Assembly (NCBI GenBank): GCA_002404095.1 | Contig: DHJA01000205.1 | Coordinates: 1 to 17,375 of the forward strand | DNA: 17,375 bases | Origin: Planctomycetaceae bacterium UBA4732 | GTDB lineage: Bacteria > Planctomycetota > Planctomycetia > Gemmatales > Gemmataceae | Reading direction: 5' to 3' | In this document: one piece after another, positions 1 through 6,589 of the stretch | How the letters are laid out: each line of letters begins with the position of its first letter | How positions within the stretch are numbered: position 1 is the stretch's first letter | The notes under the pieces: model-generated | What the model saw: the letters and a program-made list of their open reading frames with translations, nothing else | Databases searched by the model: none | Told to the model about the DNA's origin: nothing | Made by a program: the position numbers and the translations under genes

Positions 1-2147
1 CGGTTGAGGAACTCCGGCCGGAAGCTCTGCTCCATCACGCCTTTGAGCTTCTGCTTCATGGTGTCATACGTCGCCTCTTCACTGCGACGCGCCAGCGTGT
101 GCAAGCCAAGCTCCTGGCGGCCGGCGATCTGCTCCGCCCCGATGTTCGTCGTCATGATGAGGATGCTGTTCTTGAAATCGACCGTGCGGCCCACGTTGTC
201 GGTGAGCCGGCCTTCTTCCATGATCTGGAGCAGCATGTTCCAGACCTCGGGATGGGCCTTCTCGATTTCGTCCAACAGCACCACGCTGTACGGCCGGCGA
301 CGGATCTTCTCCGTCAACTGACCGCCCTCTTCGTAGCCGATGTAACCCGGAGGCGCGCCGATGAGCCGGCTGACGTTGTGCTTCTCCGAGTACTCCGACA
401 TGTCGATCTGCAGCAGGGCGTTCTCGTCGCCGAACATGAACTTGGCGAGTTGCTTGGCCAGCAATGTTTTGCCGACGCCGGTCGGCCCGGCGAAGATGAA
501 GCTGCCGATCGGCCGCTTCGGATCCTTCAGGCCGGCCCGGCTCTTGCGCACCGCCTTGGCGATGGCCTGGATGGCTTCGTGCTGGCTGACGACCGTCTTG
601 TGCAGATCGTCTTCCATCGTCAATAGCCGGGCGGTTTCGTCGCTGTTGATGCGCGTCAGCGGCACGCCGGTCATCTTGCCGACGACCTCGCGGACCACTT
701 CCTCATCGACGACGCCGCCGACTTCCTTCGATTTGTCGCTCCATTCGCGCGTGATGCGTTCCTTGTCGCGCTTGATCTTGTCGGCTTGGTCGCGGAAATG
801 GGCCGCTTTCTCGAAATCCTGCTCGGCGACGGCCGCTTCCTTCTCCTGGTTGAGCGACTCGATCTTGCCGTCCAGTTCCTTGAGGTTCGGCGGCTTGGTC
901 ATCGCTTTGAGGCGGACGCGGGCGCCGGCCTCGTCGATCACGTCGATGGCCTTGTCCGGCAGACACCGGCCGCTGATGTAGCGGTCGGACAGCTCGACGG
1001 CCGCTTGCAACGCCTCGTCCTTGATCTGGACGCGGTGATGCGCCTCGTAGCGGTCGCGCAACCCTTCGAGGATTTTGATCGTCTCTTCCTTCGACGGCGG
1101 GTTGACGATGATCTGCTGGAAACGCCGTTCGAGGGCGCCGTCCTTCTCGATGTACTTGCGGTACTCATCGAGCGTCGTGGCGCCGATGCACTGGATTTCG
1201 CCGCGGGCCAGGGCGGGCTTCAGCACGTTGGAAGCGTCAATGGCGCCTTCGGCGCCGCCGGCCCCGACCAGCGTGTGCAGCTCGTCGATGAACAGGATGG
1301 TGTTCTTGGCGCGGCGCACTTCGTTCATTACAGCCTTGATGCGTTCCTCGAACTGGCCGCGATACTTGGTGCCGGCCACCATCATCGCCAGGTCCAGTAC
1401 GACGATGCGGCGGTCGCGCAGCAGGTCGGGGACGTTGCTGTCGATGACCATTTGGGCCAAGCCTTCGACGATGGCGGTCTTGCCGACGCCGGCTTCGCCG
1501 AGGAGGACGGGGTTGTTCTTGGTGCGGCGGCTGAGCACCTGGATGACGCGCTCGATCTCGTTGGCCCGGCCGATGACCGGGTCGAGTTTACCTTGGCGGG
1601 CGAGTTCCGTGAGGTCGCGCCCAAAACTATCGAGGGCCGGGGTCTTCGACTTGCCTTTGCTCGGCTGCCGTTCGCTGCCGCCGCTGCCGCCACTTTCTTC
1701 GGTCGCCATATTGTGCCCCAAAAGATTCAGGACTTCCTCACGCACGTCTTCGAGCTTGAGACCGAGATTCATCAGAACCTGGGCCGCCACGCCTTCCTGT
1801 TCGCGGAGTAGGCCCAGCAACAAGTGTTCGGTGCCAACGTAGTTGTGGTTGAGGTTCCTAGCTTCCTCAATGCTGTATTCGATAACTTTTTTGGCCCGGG
1901 GCGTTTGGGGCAACTTGCCCATCGTCACCATGTCGGGCCCCGACTGGACGATTTTCTCGACCTCCAGACGAATCTTACGGAGGTCGATGTCGAGGTTTTT
2001 GAGGACGTTGGCGGCGACCCCGGAGCCTTCCTTGACCAGGCCGAGGAGGATGTGTTCCGTGCCGATGTACTCGTGATTGAAACGCTGGGCCTCCTGGTTG
2101 GCCAGCTGCATCACCTTACGGGCGCGATCCGTGAAGCGTTCATACAT
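1..2147 (-). CDS. clpC: ATP-dependent Clp protease ATP-binding subunit ClpC (C-terminus cut by window edge)
   Basis: AAA+ unfoldase that feeds substrates to the ClpP peptidase in the cytoplasm. About 715 codons are visible. The N-terminus reads [20 protein letters not shown], typical of ClpC, followed by two Clp_N repeats, each with an HxYxGTEHxLLGL-type motif (residues 1-150). The D1 Walker A is GEAGVGKT (217-224) with a Walker B-like LFIDELH. A UVR-type coiled segment (about 435-470) separates D1 from D2 and identifies ClpC rather than ClpB or ClpA. The D2 Walker A is GPTGVGKT (554-561). The frame is still open at position 1 (SFRPEFLNR), so roughly the last 100 residues, including the D2 small domain, lie outside the window. 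The ATG at 2147 was chosen because it gives the family N-terminus and has GGAGA about 9 bases upstream. An in-frame ATG at 2219, with AGGA 7 bases before it, would add 24 basic residues. Confidence 0.96.
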   Translation of the reverse strand, partial: MYERFTDRARKVMQLANQEAQRFNHEYIGTEHILLGLVKEGSGVAANVLKNLDIDLRKIRLEVEKIVQSGPDMVTMGKLPQTPRAKKVIEYSIEEARNLNHNYVGTEHLLLGLLREQEGVAAQVLMNLGLKLEDVREEVLNLLGHNMATEESGGSGGSERQPSKGKSKTPALDSFGRDLTELARQGKLDPVIGRANEIERVIQVLSRRTKNNPVLLGEAGVGKTAIVEGLAQMVIDSNVPDLLRDRRIVVLDLAMMVAGTKYRGQFEERIKAVMNEVRRAKNTILFIDELHTLVGAGGAEGAIDASNVLKPALARGEIQCIGATTLDEYRKYIEKDGALERRFQQIIVNPPSKEETIKILEGLRDRYEAHHRVQIKDEALQAAVELSDRYISGRCLPDKAIDVIDEAGARVRLKAMTKPPNLKELDGKIESLNQEKEAAVAEQDFEKAAHFRDQADKIKRDKERITREWSDKSKEVGGVVDEEVVREVVGKMTGVPLTRINSDETARLLTMEDDLHKTVVSQHEAIQAIAKAVRKSRAGLKDPKRPIGSFIFAGPTGVGKTLLAKQLAKFMFGDENALLQIDMSEYSEKHNVSRLIGAPPGYIGYEEGGQLTEKIRRRPYSVVLLDEIEKAHPEVWNMLLQIMEEGRLTDNVGRTVDFKNSILIMTTNIGAEQIAGRQELGLHTLARRSEEATYDTMKQKLKGVMEQSFRPEFLN

Positions 2148-2414
2148 TCCAGCCGTCTCCGACAGTCCGCGGCTCCGTCCGGCGCGCCGCGTCGGCCGGC
2201 GCGGGTTGGGATAAGCCATCAGGTTGTCCTAGTGTCGATCGTAGCGGATTTCCCATTACTCTCATACATCCCTAATCGCCCCAAGCGGCGCGCGAACTGG
2301 CGCGTCGTCCCGTGGCGGCACGGCAGGGCATTCCCGGGAAGGTGGAGGAATGTCCCGAAAAAATAGGGGTGAGAAGAGGGGGAAGAGGGATGGCCGACCC
2401 TGAACCCTAATGTG

Positions 2415-2443
2415 ATTGTAGTGTGAGAAGGTAAATGAATCAA
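2415..2443 (-). promoter_or_regulatory. Putative sigma70-type promoter for clpC
   Basis: On the minus strand a -35 TTGATT (2443-2438) is followed after exactly 17 bases by a -10 TACAAT (2420-2415). This matches the consensus at 4 of 6 and 5 of 6 positions. Transcription would start near 2408, giving a leader of roughly 190-260 bases. The position, downstream of the hairpin that closes the exbD operon, suits independent clpC expression. Sequence match only. Confidence 0.5.
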
Positions 2444-2476
2444 GGCGGGGAACGCGGGCGGGACCGCACCAACTCC

Positions 2477-2511
2477 GTTTACGTTTCGCGCGAATCGCGC
2501 GAAACGTAAAC
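2477..2511 (-). terminator. Perfect 16-bp hairpin after the ExbB/ExbD operon
   Basis: GTTTACGTTTCGCGCG and its exact reverse complement are separated by a 3-base loop. The hairpin begins 7 bases after the stop codon of the last exbD-type gene, so it probably terminates or protects the operon mRNA. No T-run follows on the minus strand, so it is not a classical intrinsic terminator. An mRNA 3'-end stabiliser or a protein-binding palindrome remains possible. Confidence 0.6.
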
Positions 2512-2518
2512 AATGCGT

Positions 2519-3148
2519 TTACGGCTTCTTCTCCTCCGGCGGGACCAACAGCATCACGCCCTTTATGCCGGCGCCCTTGGCCTTGTCCTCCACGAACACG
2601 GTGTCGCCGTGCGGTACATCGGGAGAAGCGTCCAGGAGCAACGTGGTATGCTCCGGCGTTTGCCTCACGAAGCTGGCCATCTCCGCTTCTAACCGTTCAC
2701 GCGGCACTTCCTTGTCTTCGATACGAAAGACCGTCTTTCCGTTCTCGCGTCGAGCGGAAACCATGATCATCTGTTTCTCCACTTCCGCCGGCGTTATGAC
2801 ACGCGGCCCGACTTGGCCGGCTCTGGCGTTCGGTGCCTCTAGCCGCTTTTCAAGCACCGAATAGGTGAACAACAGAATGAAGAACACGAGCAACACCATC
2901 GTCACGTCGATCAATGGCGTCATATCGACGTGCGTCTCGTCTTGCTCGGGAGTCGGCAGCGGTTCAAAGGCGACCGCGTCGGCGAAGACGGGATGGTCCT
3001 CAAACTGTTTCCAGTCGGGGTCGTCAGGGCCGCGCACTTCGTCCGTCGGCCCCCATTCGCCTTCTTCCAGGTTTTCCAGGACTTGCTGCAACGACAAGTC
3101 CGACCGCACCTGCGGCGATCCCTCTTGTCGGACTTTCCAGGTCGTCAT
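2519..3148 (-). CDS. exbD: ExbD/TolR-family protein with N-terminal GYF_2-like domain (second copy)
   Basis: 209-residue inner-membrane component of a proton-motive-force-driven ExbB/ExbD (TolQ/TolR) energy-coupling complex. Residues about 3-58 resemble a GYF_2 domain (WKVRQEG at the start, a helix LSLQQVLENLEEGEW, then DDPDWKQFEDHPVF). The single membrane helix (about 76-97) starts with the family motif DMTPLIDVTMVLLVFF. Asp81 sits where the essential proton-carrying Asp of ExbD/TolR lies. Residues 100-209 form the periplasmic domain, ending VMLLVPPEEKKP. Its ATG overlaps the TGA of the preceding exbD as ATGA (3145-3148), so translation is probably coupled. Most ExbD proteins are about 130-150 residues, and the extra length is the N-terminal cytoplasmic domain. 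The substrate or outer-membrane partner cannot be told from the window. Confidence 0.9.
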   Translation of the reverse strand: MTTWKVRQEGSPQVRSDLSLQQVLENLEEGEWGPTDEVRGPDDPDWKQFEDHPVFADAVAFEPLPTPEQDETHVDMTPLIDVTMVLLVFFILLFTYSVLEKRLEAPNARAGQVGPRVITPAEVEKQMIMVSARRENGKTVFRIEDKEVPRERLEAEMASFVRQTPEHTTLLLDASPDVPHGDTVFVEDKAKGAGIKGVMLLVPPEEKKP

Positions 3149-3870
3149 GGTTGTTTATCACTCACGCCGGTGTATTTGCGGTCAATTTTGGAACGAAACG
3201 ACGGCTGTTCCAACGCCACGGTCAAATCGCGCACGTCGCCGGAGGGAACTTCCGCGTTGGCGTGGATAGTCAAATTGATATGCTCTTTGTTCGCCAGCAG
3301 GATCGCCAGATGGTCCAGGAGTTCCTGGCGCGTCGCCAGGTTTCGCGCGTCGGCTTTGGCGCCGACGCCGAGGGAATAGACCTGAATAGGGTCGCCGGCG
3401 GCGTTCTTGACCAGATTGATCCCGACCCAGACTTCATCCGGCGCGTTGACGACGGAAGCATAGACGGCAGGCGGCGTAGCAATCTGCGGGCCGGCGGCGC
3501 TGGTTTCAGGGTTGGTGGTCAGCATGAAGAAGATCAGCAGCACAAGGCTCACGTCGATGAGCGGAATCATATCGACTTCCGAGTCTTCATCGTCGATCTT
3601 GCGCTTCCAATGGAAACCAGTCTCGATAGGCTCCATCGGCTCGACTTGGCTCTCAATCTCCGGTTCGGTCGCCGGCTTGGGCAGGTAGACGGCGAACTCG
3701 CTCATACCGCCGAGGGCCGTCCATTCGGAGGTGCCGGACGGCCGCAGCATGTCGCCCTCAAGGAGCCGGCCTTGCTGCACCCAGTCGGCCACCACGTCGA
3801 ACGGCACTTCCTTGTAGACGGTGTTGCCTTCGATGATCCATACGTCAAGAAAGCGGCGTTTTGCGGCCAT
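3145..3870 (-). CDS. exbD: ExbD/TolR-family protein with N-terminal GYF_2-like domain (first copy)
   Basis: 241-residue ExbD/TolR-type protein. Residues about 9-57 match a GYF_2 pattern well: VWIIEGNTVYKEVPFDVVAD, then WVQQGRLLEGDMLRPSGTSE, then W50 and TALG. A charged linker leads to the membrane helix (about 99-119, VDMIPLIDVSLVLLIFFMLT) with the conserved Asp106. A periplasmic domain follows. In TolR/ExbD topology the N-terminus is cytoplasmic, so the GYF_2-like domain should face the cytoplasm. The start is supported by AAGGTGGG 6 bases upstream of the ATG. It lies 55 bases after the ExbB-type gene, with a hairpin between, and overlaps the next exbD by 4 bases. The two ExbDs are clearly diverged, so this is an old duplication, probably giving a hetero-oligomer. 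Confidence 0.92.
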   Translation of the reverse strand: MAAKRRFLDVWIIEGNTVYKEVPFDVVADWVQQGRLLEGDMLRPSGTSEWTALGGMSEFAVYLPKPATEPEIESQVEPMEPIETGFHWKRKIDDEDSEVDMIPLIDVSLVLLIFFMLTTNPETSAAGPQIATPPAVYASVVNAPDEVWVGINLVKNAAGDPIQVYSLGVGAKADARNLATRQELLDHLAILLANKEHINLTIHANAEVPSGDVRDLTVALEQPSFRSKIDRKYTGVSDKQP

Positions 3871-3886
3871 GTGAAACCCACCTTTT

Positions 3887-3920
3887 CAAAACAAGCCCTG
3901 AGCGCGAGCGAGGGGTTTTG
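3887..3920 (-). repeat. Intra-operon hairpin with GCGA loop
   Basis: CAAAAC and CCCT on the left pair with AGGG and GTTTTG on the right, with a short AAG bulge on the left arm. An inner GC/GC stem closes on GCGA, a GNRA-type tetraloop, when the plus strand is read. It begins 5 bases after the exbB stop codon on the minus strand. The GCCCTGAGCGCGAGCGAGGG core resembles short GC-rich palindromes that I recall as common in planctomycete genomes (memory, not searched). It may act as a partial terminator or an mRNA stability element between exbB and the exbDs. Confidence 0.5.
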
Positions 3921-3925
3921 TCCTT

Positions 3926-4621
3926 TTATCCCCGTGTGACGCCAGCTGGAACGGCGCCTGGAACCGACGCACTCGCCTTGCCAACCGGCATCTTGACGTT
4001 TTGCAACAAAAACAAGAGCCGATGGGCGGCGCTCTTCATGCGCAGCTCGAAACGGCCGACCCACGACTTGAGCAAGACGTGGGAGAAGACGAGCGGAATG
4101 GCCGTGATAAGACCCATCGCCGTGGCGAACAAGGCGAGGCCGATGGCGCCGGCCTGTCCTCCCACGCCACCGCCGCCGCCCTGATGCGCGGCCTCTTCGA
4201 TGGCGTTAAAGGTGTTAATCATGCTGATGACGGTGCCGAACAGACCGACCATCGTGGCGATCTTGGCGATGGCCAGAATGGGCGGCAACAGGAAATTAAG
4301 GTCGGGCGTGATCTCTAATTCAATGGCGTTGGCCATGCCGCGGCGGACGGCGGCAAGCCCTTGTTTATGCGCCTCCAAGCCGGCGACGTAAAGACGATGC
4401 GGGATGATCTCGGTGCGTTCCTTGCAGTAGCGCAGCGCCCCTTCGACGCCTTCCTTTTCGAGCCTTTGTTGGAAGGCGGGTAGAAATTCGCTCATGGAGA
4501 CGCTGCCGTTGTAGTTGAGCAGCAGCCGCCAGATGACCAGCGATAGGCCGACCACGGACATAAGCGCCATCGGAACGGCGAAATACCAGTCGTCGTGGCA
4601 GAACTTGAAAAAGGCGTTCAT
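3926..4621 (-). CDS. exbB: MotA/TolQ/ExbB proton channel family protein
   Basis: 231-residue integral inner-membrane protein, the channel partner of the two ExbD-type proteins downstream. Three membrane segments are visible at about 12-33, 110-136 (ending GLFGTVISMINTF) and 157-185 (AIGLALFATAMGLITAIPLV). The second and third carry the family signature GLFGTVxxMxxxF ... GLxxAIP. Between them a glycine run (HQGGGGGVGGQ, 146-156) replaces the usual short acidic or polar connection. The C-terminus is a short Pro/Ala/Val tail. The order exbB-exbD-exbD on one strand is the usual arrangement. The start has GGAA about 9 bases upstream, a modest ribosome site. Whether it powers TonB-type import, Tol-type envelope work or something specific to planctomycetes is not shown. 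Confidence 0.92.
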   Translation of the reverse strand: MNAFFKFCHDDWYFAVPMALMSVVGLSLVIWRLLLNYNGSVSMSEFLPAFQQRLEKEGVEGALRYCKERTEIIPHRLYVAGLEAHKQGLAAVRRGMANAIELEITPDLNFLLPPILAIAKIATMVGLFGTVISMINTFNAIEEAAHQGGGGGVGGQAGAIGLALFATAMGLITAIPLVFSHVLLKSWVGRFELRMKSAAHRLLFLLQNVKMPVGKASASVPGAVPAGVTRG

Positions 4622-4723
4622 GCGAAGTTTCCGGATCGAGAGAGAATGCGAACGGAACGTCCGATTGGTGCGGAACCTATCTATCTTTGTACAACGGGCG
4701 ATGCGGCTTCGCTAGGGGGGCGA

Positions 4724-4747
4724 TGGGTCTCGCTTACGCTCGACCCA
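4724..4747. repeat. Small palindromic repeat (TGGGTC ... GACCCA)
   Basis: Six-base arms TGGGTC and GACCCA flank a 12-base loop that contains an inner GC/GC pair around TTAC. It lies 7 bases past the stop codon of the secreted DUF1559-type gene and about 100 bases before exbB, so it could end that transcript. The loop, like the intra-operon hairpin near 3900, has the look of the abundant short palindromes of planctomycetes. No T-tract follows. Confidence 0.4.
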
Positions 4748-4754
4748 CTCTACA

Positions 4755-6476
4755 TCACTTACCGAGGCTTGGTTTCGCCTCACCCGTGTTGCGTTTAATC
4801 CAAGCACGCAGGGCTTCTTCCTTGGCCGTCAGGGGGATGAAACGGACGGAGCCGTCGCACATCACGGCCCAGAAGCCGCCGTTGCTCAAACCGCCGACTT
4901 TCGGCAGCAGCTTGCCGGCGTCAAAGGGGATGTCGTCCGGTTTGCTCCACGGCACGGCCTTTTTCGCTTCGACAAACAGGATAGTGTTGGAGAGTCCGTC
5001 CGGGATGTCGAACGGGTAGCGCAGACCGTTATCAAACCGACCAGGTTTCGGGTTAGCTGGCGGTTCAAGCATGGCGCCCTTGCCGGCGAACGCCTGGAAG
5101 AACGTCTCATGGTTCTTGTAGGCTTCGGTATCCTTGGGCGCGAAGATTTCTGGCATTTTCGCCAGCAGTTTCTTGTTGTGTTCGCTGTCCCACGGCTCGT
5201 CGAGGTGGAACTCGCCGTATAACTTGCCCCCTTCGGTGTAAGGCAGAAGGAGAACGCGCCAGCTCAGCAAGGGCTTGCCGCTCTTGTCGTATAAATCCGT
5301 AGGCAGCGTTCCAAGGGCGTCGGCGTAGCTCATGGACGCCAGCGCCAGTTGCTTTAGGTCGTTGGGGATGGTGTCGCTCTTGGCCGCTTTCTCCATCCTA
5401 CTCGCGCCCTCGGTCAGCGCGGCCTTTGTCGCATCGGGGTCGATTTTCAGCGCGGTTTCGACTGTCACCGTCGCGCCCTTCGGATCGGCTTTGGCCGCCT
5501 TCAGCGCCGTTTGAACATCGTCGAGGAGCGCCGTCATCTTGGGGGATTGCACATATTTGGAAAACGTCGCCGCCTTCAGCGCGAACTGGTCGCGGACCAC
5601 GCCCAAGGCGGAGTCCAGACTGGCCGCCGCTGCTTTCGCGTCCGCCTCATCGGCGAAGGTCAACCGCAGATTCGCTTTGAGTTGGTCGTTCAGGTCCACG
5701 ACCAGCGTAACGAATTGGGCCTTCGACAGAGGCGCATAAGGCTTAACCGACGGAGGTAGTTTGTCCGCCTGCCAATATATTCTGGCGTATGCCGGCCAGT
5801 TCATGCCGACCACGACCAGATGCTTTTCCGCCGCCAAGCGCAACGCCGGGAGCGCCGGTCCCTCTTTCTTGCCCGGCGTCCCATGCAGGTAGTTGTCCAT
5901 GGAGTTCTTAAAGCCGACTATAAACGTGCGTTCGTCGAAAAAGTGGACCGGGAGGCTGTCCTTGCTAATTACGGAGGGTGTGTGGCCGTCGGTTGGGGTT
6001 ATAGAGACTATGCGAGATTCGATCTTTGCGATTGCTGCTAGGACTACTTTTCGGTCGTACGGCTTGAGCGTGGTCACAGCGGTTAGGGAGAAACCCTTCC
6101 CGCTGAACTCGGTGAGGCGCTCGACCTCCTCGGGGGCCGCGCCCCATTCGCTGTTTATCGGCTGGAGATGTTCGAGCGGCGCGAGGAAGTTCAGTGGGCC
6201 GAGAAAGTCCAGTGGGCTGCGGAAGTCTTGTAAGGGCGCCGGCACTTTCATGCCGATCTCGCGCCACGTCTGGACCAACGGGTGCTTCGACAAGTCGGCG
6301 ATGCGGACGGTCACGAAAACCACGGCATCGGACGGAACAAAGTCGAGGGGCGTGGCCGCGGCTTTCGGCGGCGGAGCGCTTTTGTCGGCCGCGTATCCAT
6401 TCGGCAGGGCCGTCAGGAAGAGGACGACGGCCGCCGCTGGAAGGCAGCGGCTGGCGATTCGGAGGAGACGTTTCAT
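4755..6476 (-). CDS. Secreted protein with DUF1559-type C-terminal domain
   Basis: 573 residues with a Sec-type signal peptide: basic MKRLLR, hydrophobic core about 13-23, likely cleavage near NGYAA at residue 29-30. The N-terminal half (about 42-350) begins LDFVPSDAVVFVTVRIADLS, a pattern seen in secreted planctomycete proteins, and has an unusual run SPLDFLGPLNFLAPLEHL (87-104). From about 366 it carries DUF1559 hallmarks: LKQLALASMSYADALGTLP, LSWRVLLLPYTE, LDEPWDSEHNK, DGLSNTILFVEA, VPWSKPDDIPFD and GGFWAVMCDGSVRFI. Classical DUF1559 proteins start with a type IV pilin-like helix, which is absent here, so this one should be exported and released or lipid-independent. The ATG at 6476 was chosen because AAAGGA lies 6 bases upstream and it gives the signal peptide. 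Extension to 6782 would overlap pabB. Function unknown. Confidence 0.88.
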   Translation of the reverse strand: MKRLLRIASRCLPAAAVVLFLTALPNGYAADKSAPPPKAAATPLDFVPSDAVVFVTVRIADLSKHPLVQTWREIGMKVPAPLQDFRSPLDFLGPLNFLAPLEHLQPINSEWGAAPEEVERLTEFSGKGFSLTAVTTLKPYDRKVVLAAIAKIESRIVSITPTDGHTPSVISKDSLPVHFFDERTFIVGFKNSMDNYLHGTPGKKEGPALPALRLAAEKHLVVVGMNWPAYARIYWQADKLPPSVKPYAPLSKAQFVTLVVDLNDQLKANLRLTFADEADAKAAAASLDSALGVVRDQFALKAATFSKYVQSPKMTALLDDVQTALKAAKADPKGATVTVETALKIDPDATKAALTEGASRMEKAAKSDTIPNDLKQLALASMSYADALGTLPTDLYDKSGKPLLSWRVLLLPYTEGGKLYGEFHLDEPWDSEHNKKLLAKMPEIFAPKDTEAYKNHETFFQAFAGKGAMLEPPANPKPGRFDNGLRYPFDIPDGLSNTILFVEAKKAVPWSKPDDIPFDAGKLLPKVGGLSNGGFWAVMCDGSVRFIPLTAKEEALRAWIKRNTGEAKPSLGK

Positions 6477-6548
6477 GGTTGTCCTTTCCAAAGAGGTGAG
6501 GCGAACGCCGGGGCCGACGCGGCCGGCCGGCGCGACAGGAATCGCTCC

Positions 6549-6577
6549 ATGATGCGGCCTGCCGGCCGTCGTGTCAA
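6549..6577 (-). promoter_or_regulatory. Putative sigma70-type promoter for the DUF1559-type gene
   Basis: On the minus strand a perfect -35 TTGACA (6577-6572) is followed after 17 bases by CATCAT (6554-6549), a 4-of-6 match to the -10. It sits in the 113-base gap after pabB, about 70 bases before the ATG at 6476. This suggests the secreted protein is transcribed separately from pabB. Sequence match only. Confidence 0.45.
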
Positions 6578-6589
6578 CAAAAAAGGAAT

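Larger units (their letters stand above)
2148..2518 (-). other. clpC upstream region / leader (no gene)
   Basis: A 371-base stretch between the last exbD-type gene and clpC. Read on the minus strand it holds a perfect hairpin right after the exbD stop, then a sigma70-like promoter, then a pyrimidine-rich stretch (about 2362-2395), then the two candidate clpC starts. I saw no CIRCE-type heat-shock operator and no convincing small gene. The open frames here lack family features and a good ribosome site. Confidence 0.6.

Noticed and set aside
786..1811. Long plus-strand open frame (341 codons) opposite clpC
   Set aside because: It is the antisense shadow of the highly conserved clpC frame. Its translation is low-complexity Asp/Val/Leu-rich and has no family motif.
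2219..2443. 74-codon minus-strand open frame in the clpC leader
   Set aside because: It lies over the predicted clpC promoter and leader, its composition is not protein-like, and its start would coincide with the transcription start region.
2914..3939. Long plus-strand open frame opposite the exbD genes
   Set aside because: It spans two well-supported genes and their junction on the other strand, with an Arg-rich translation and no motif.
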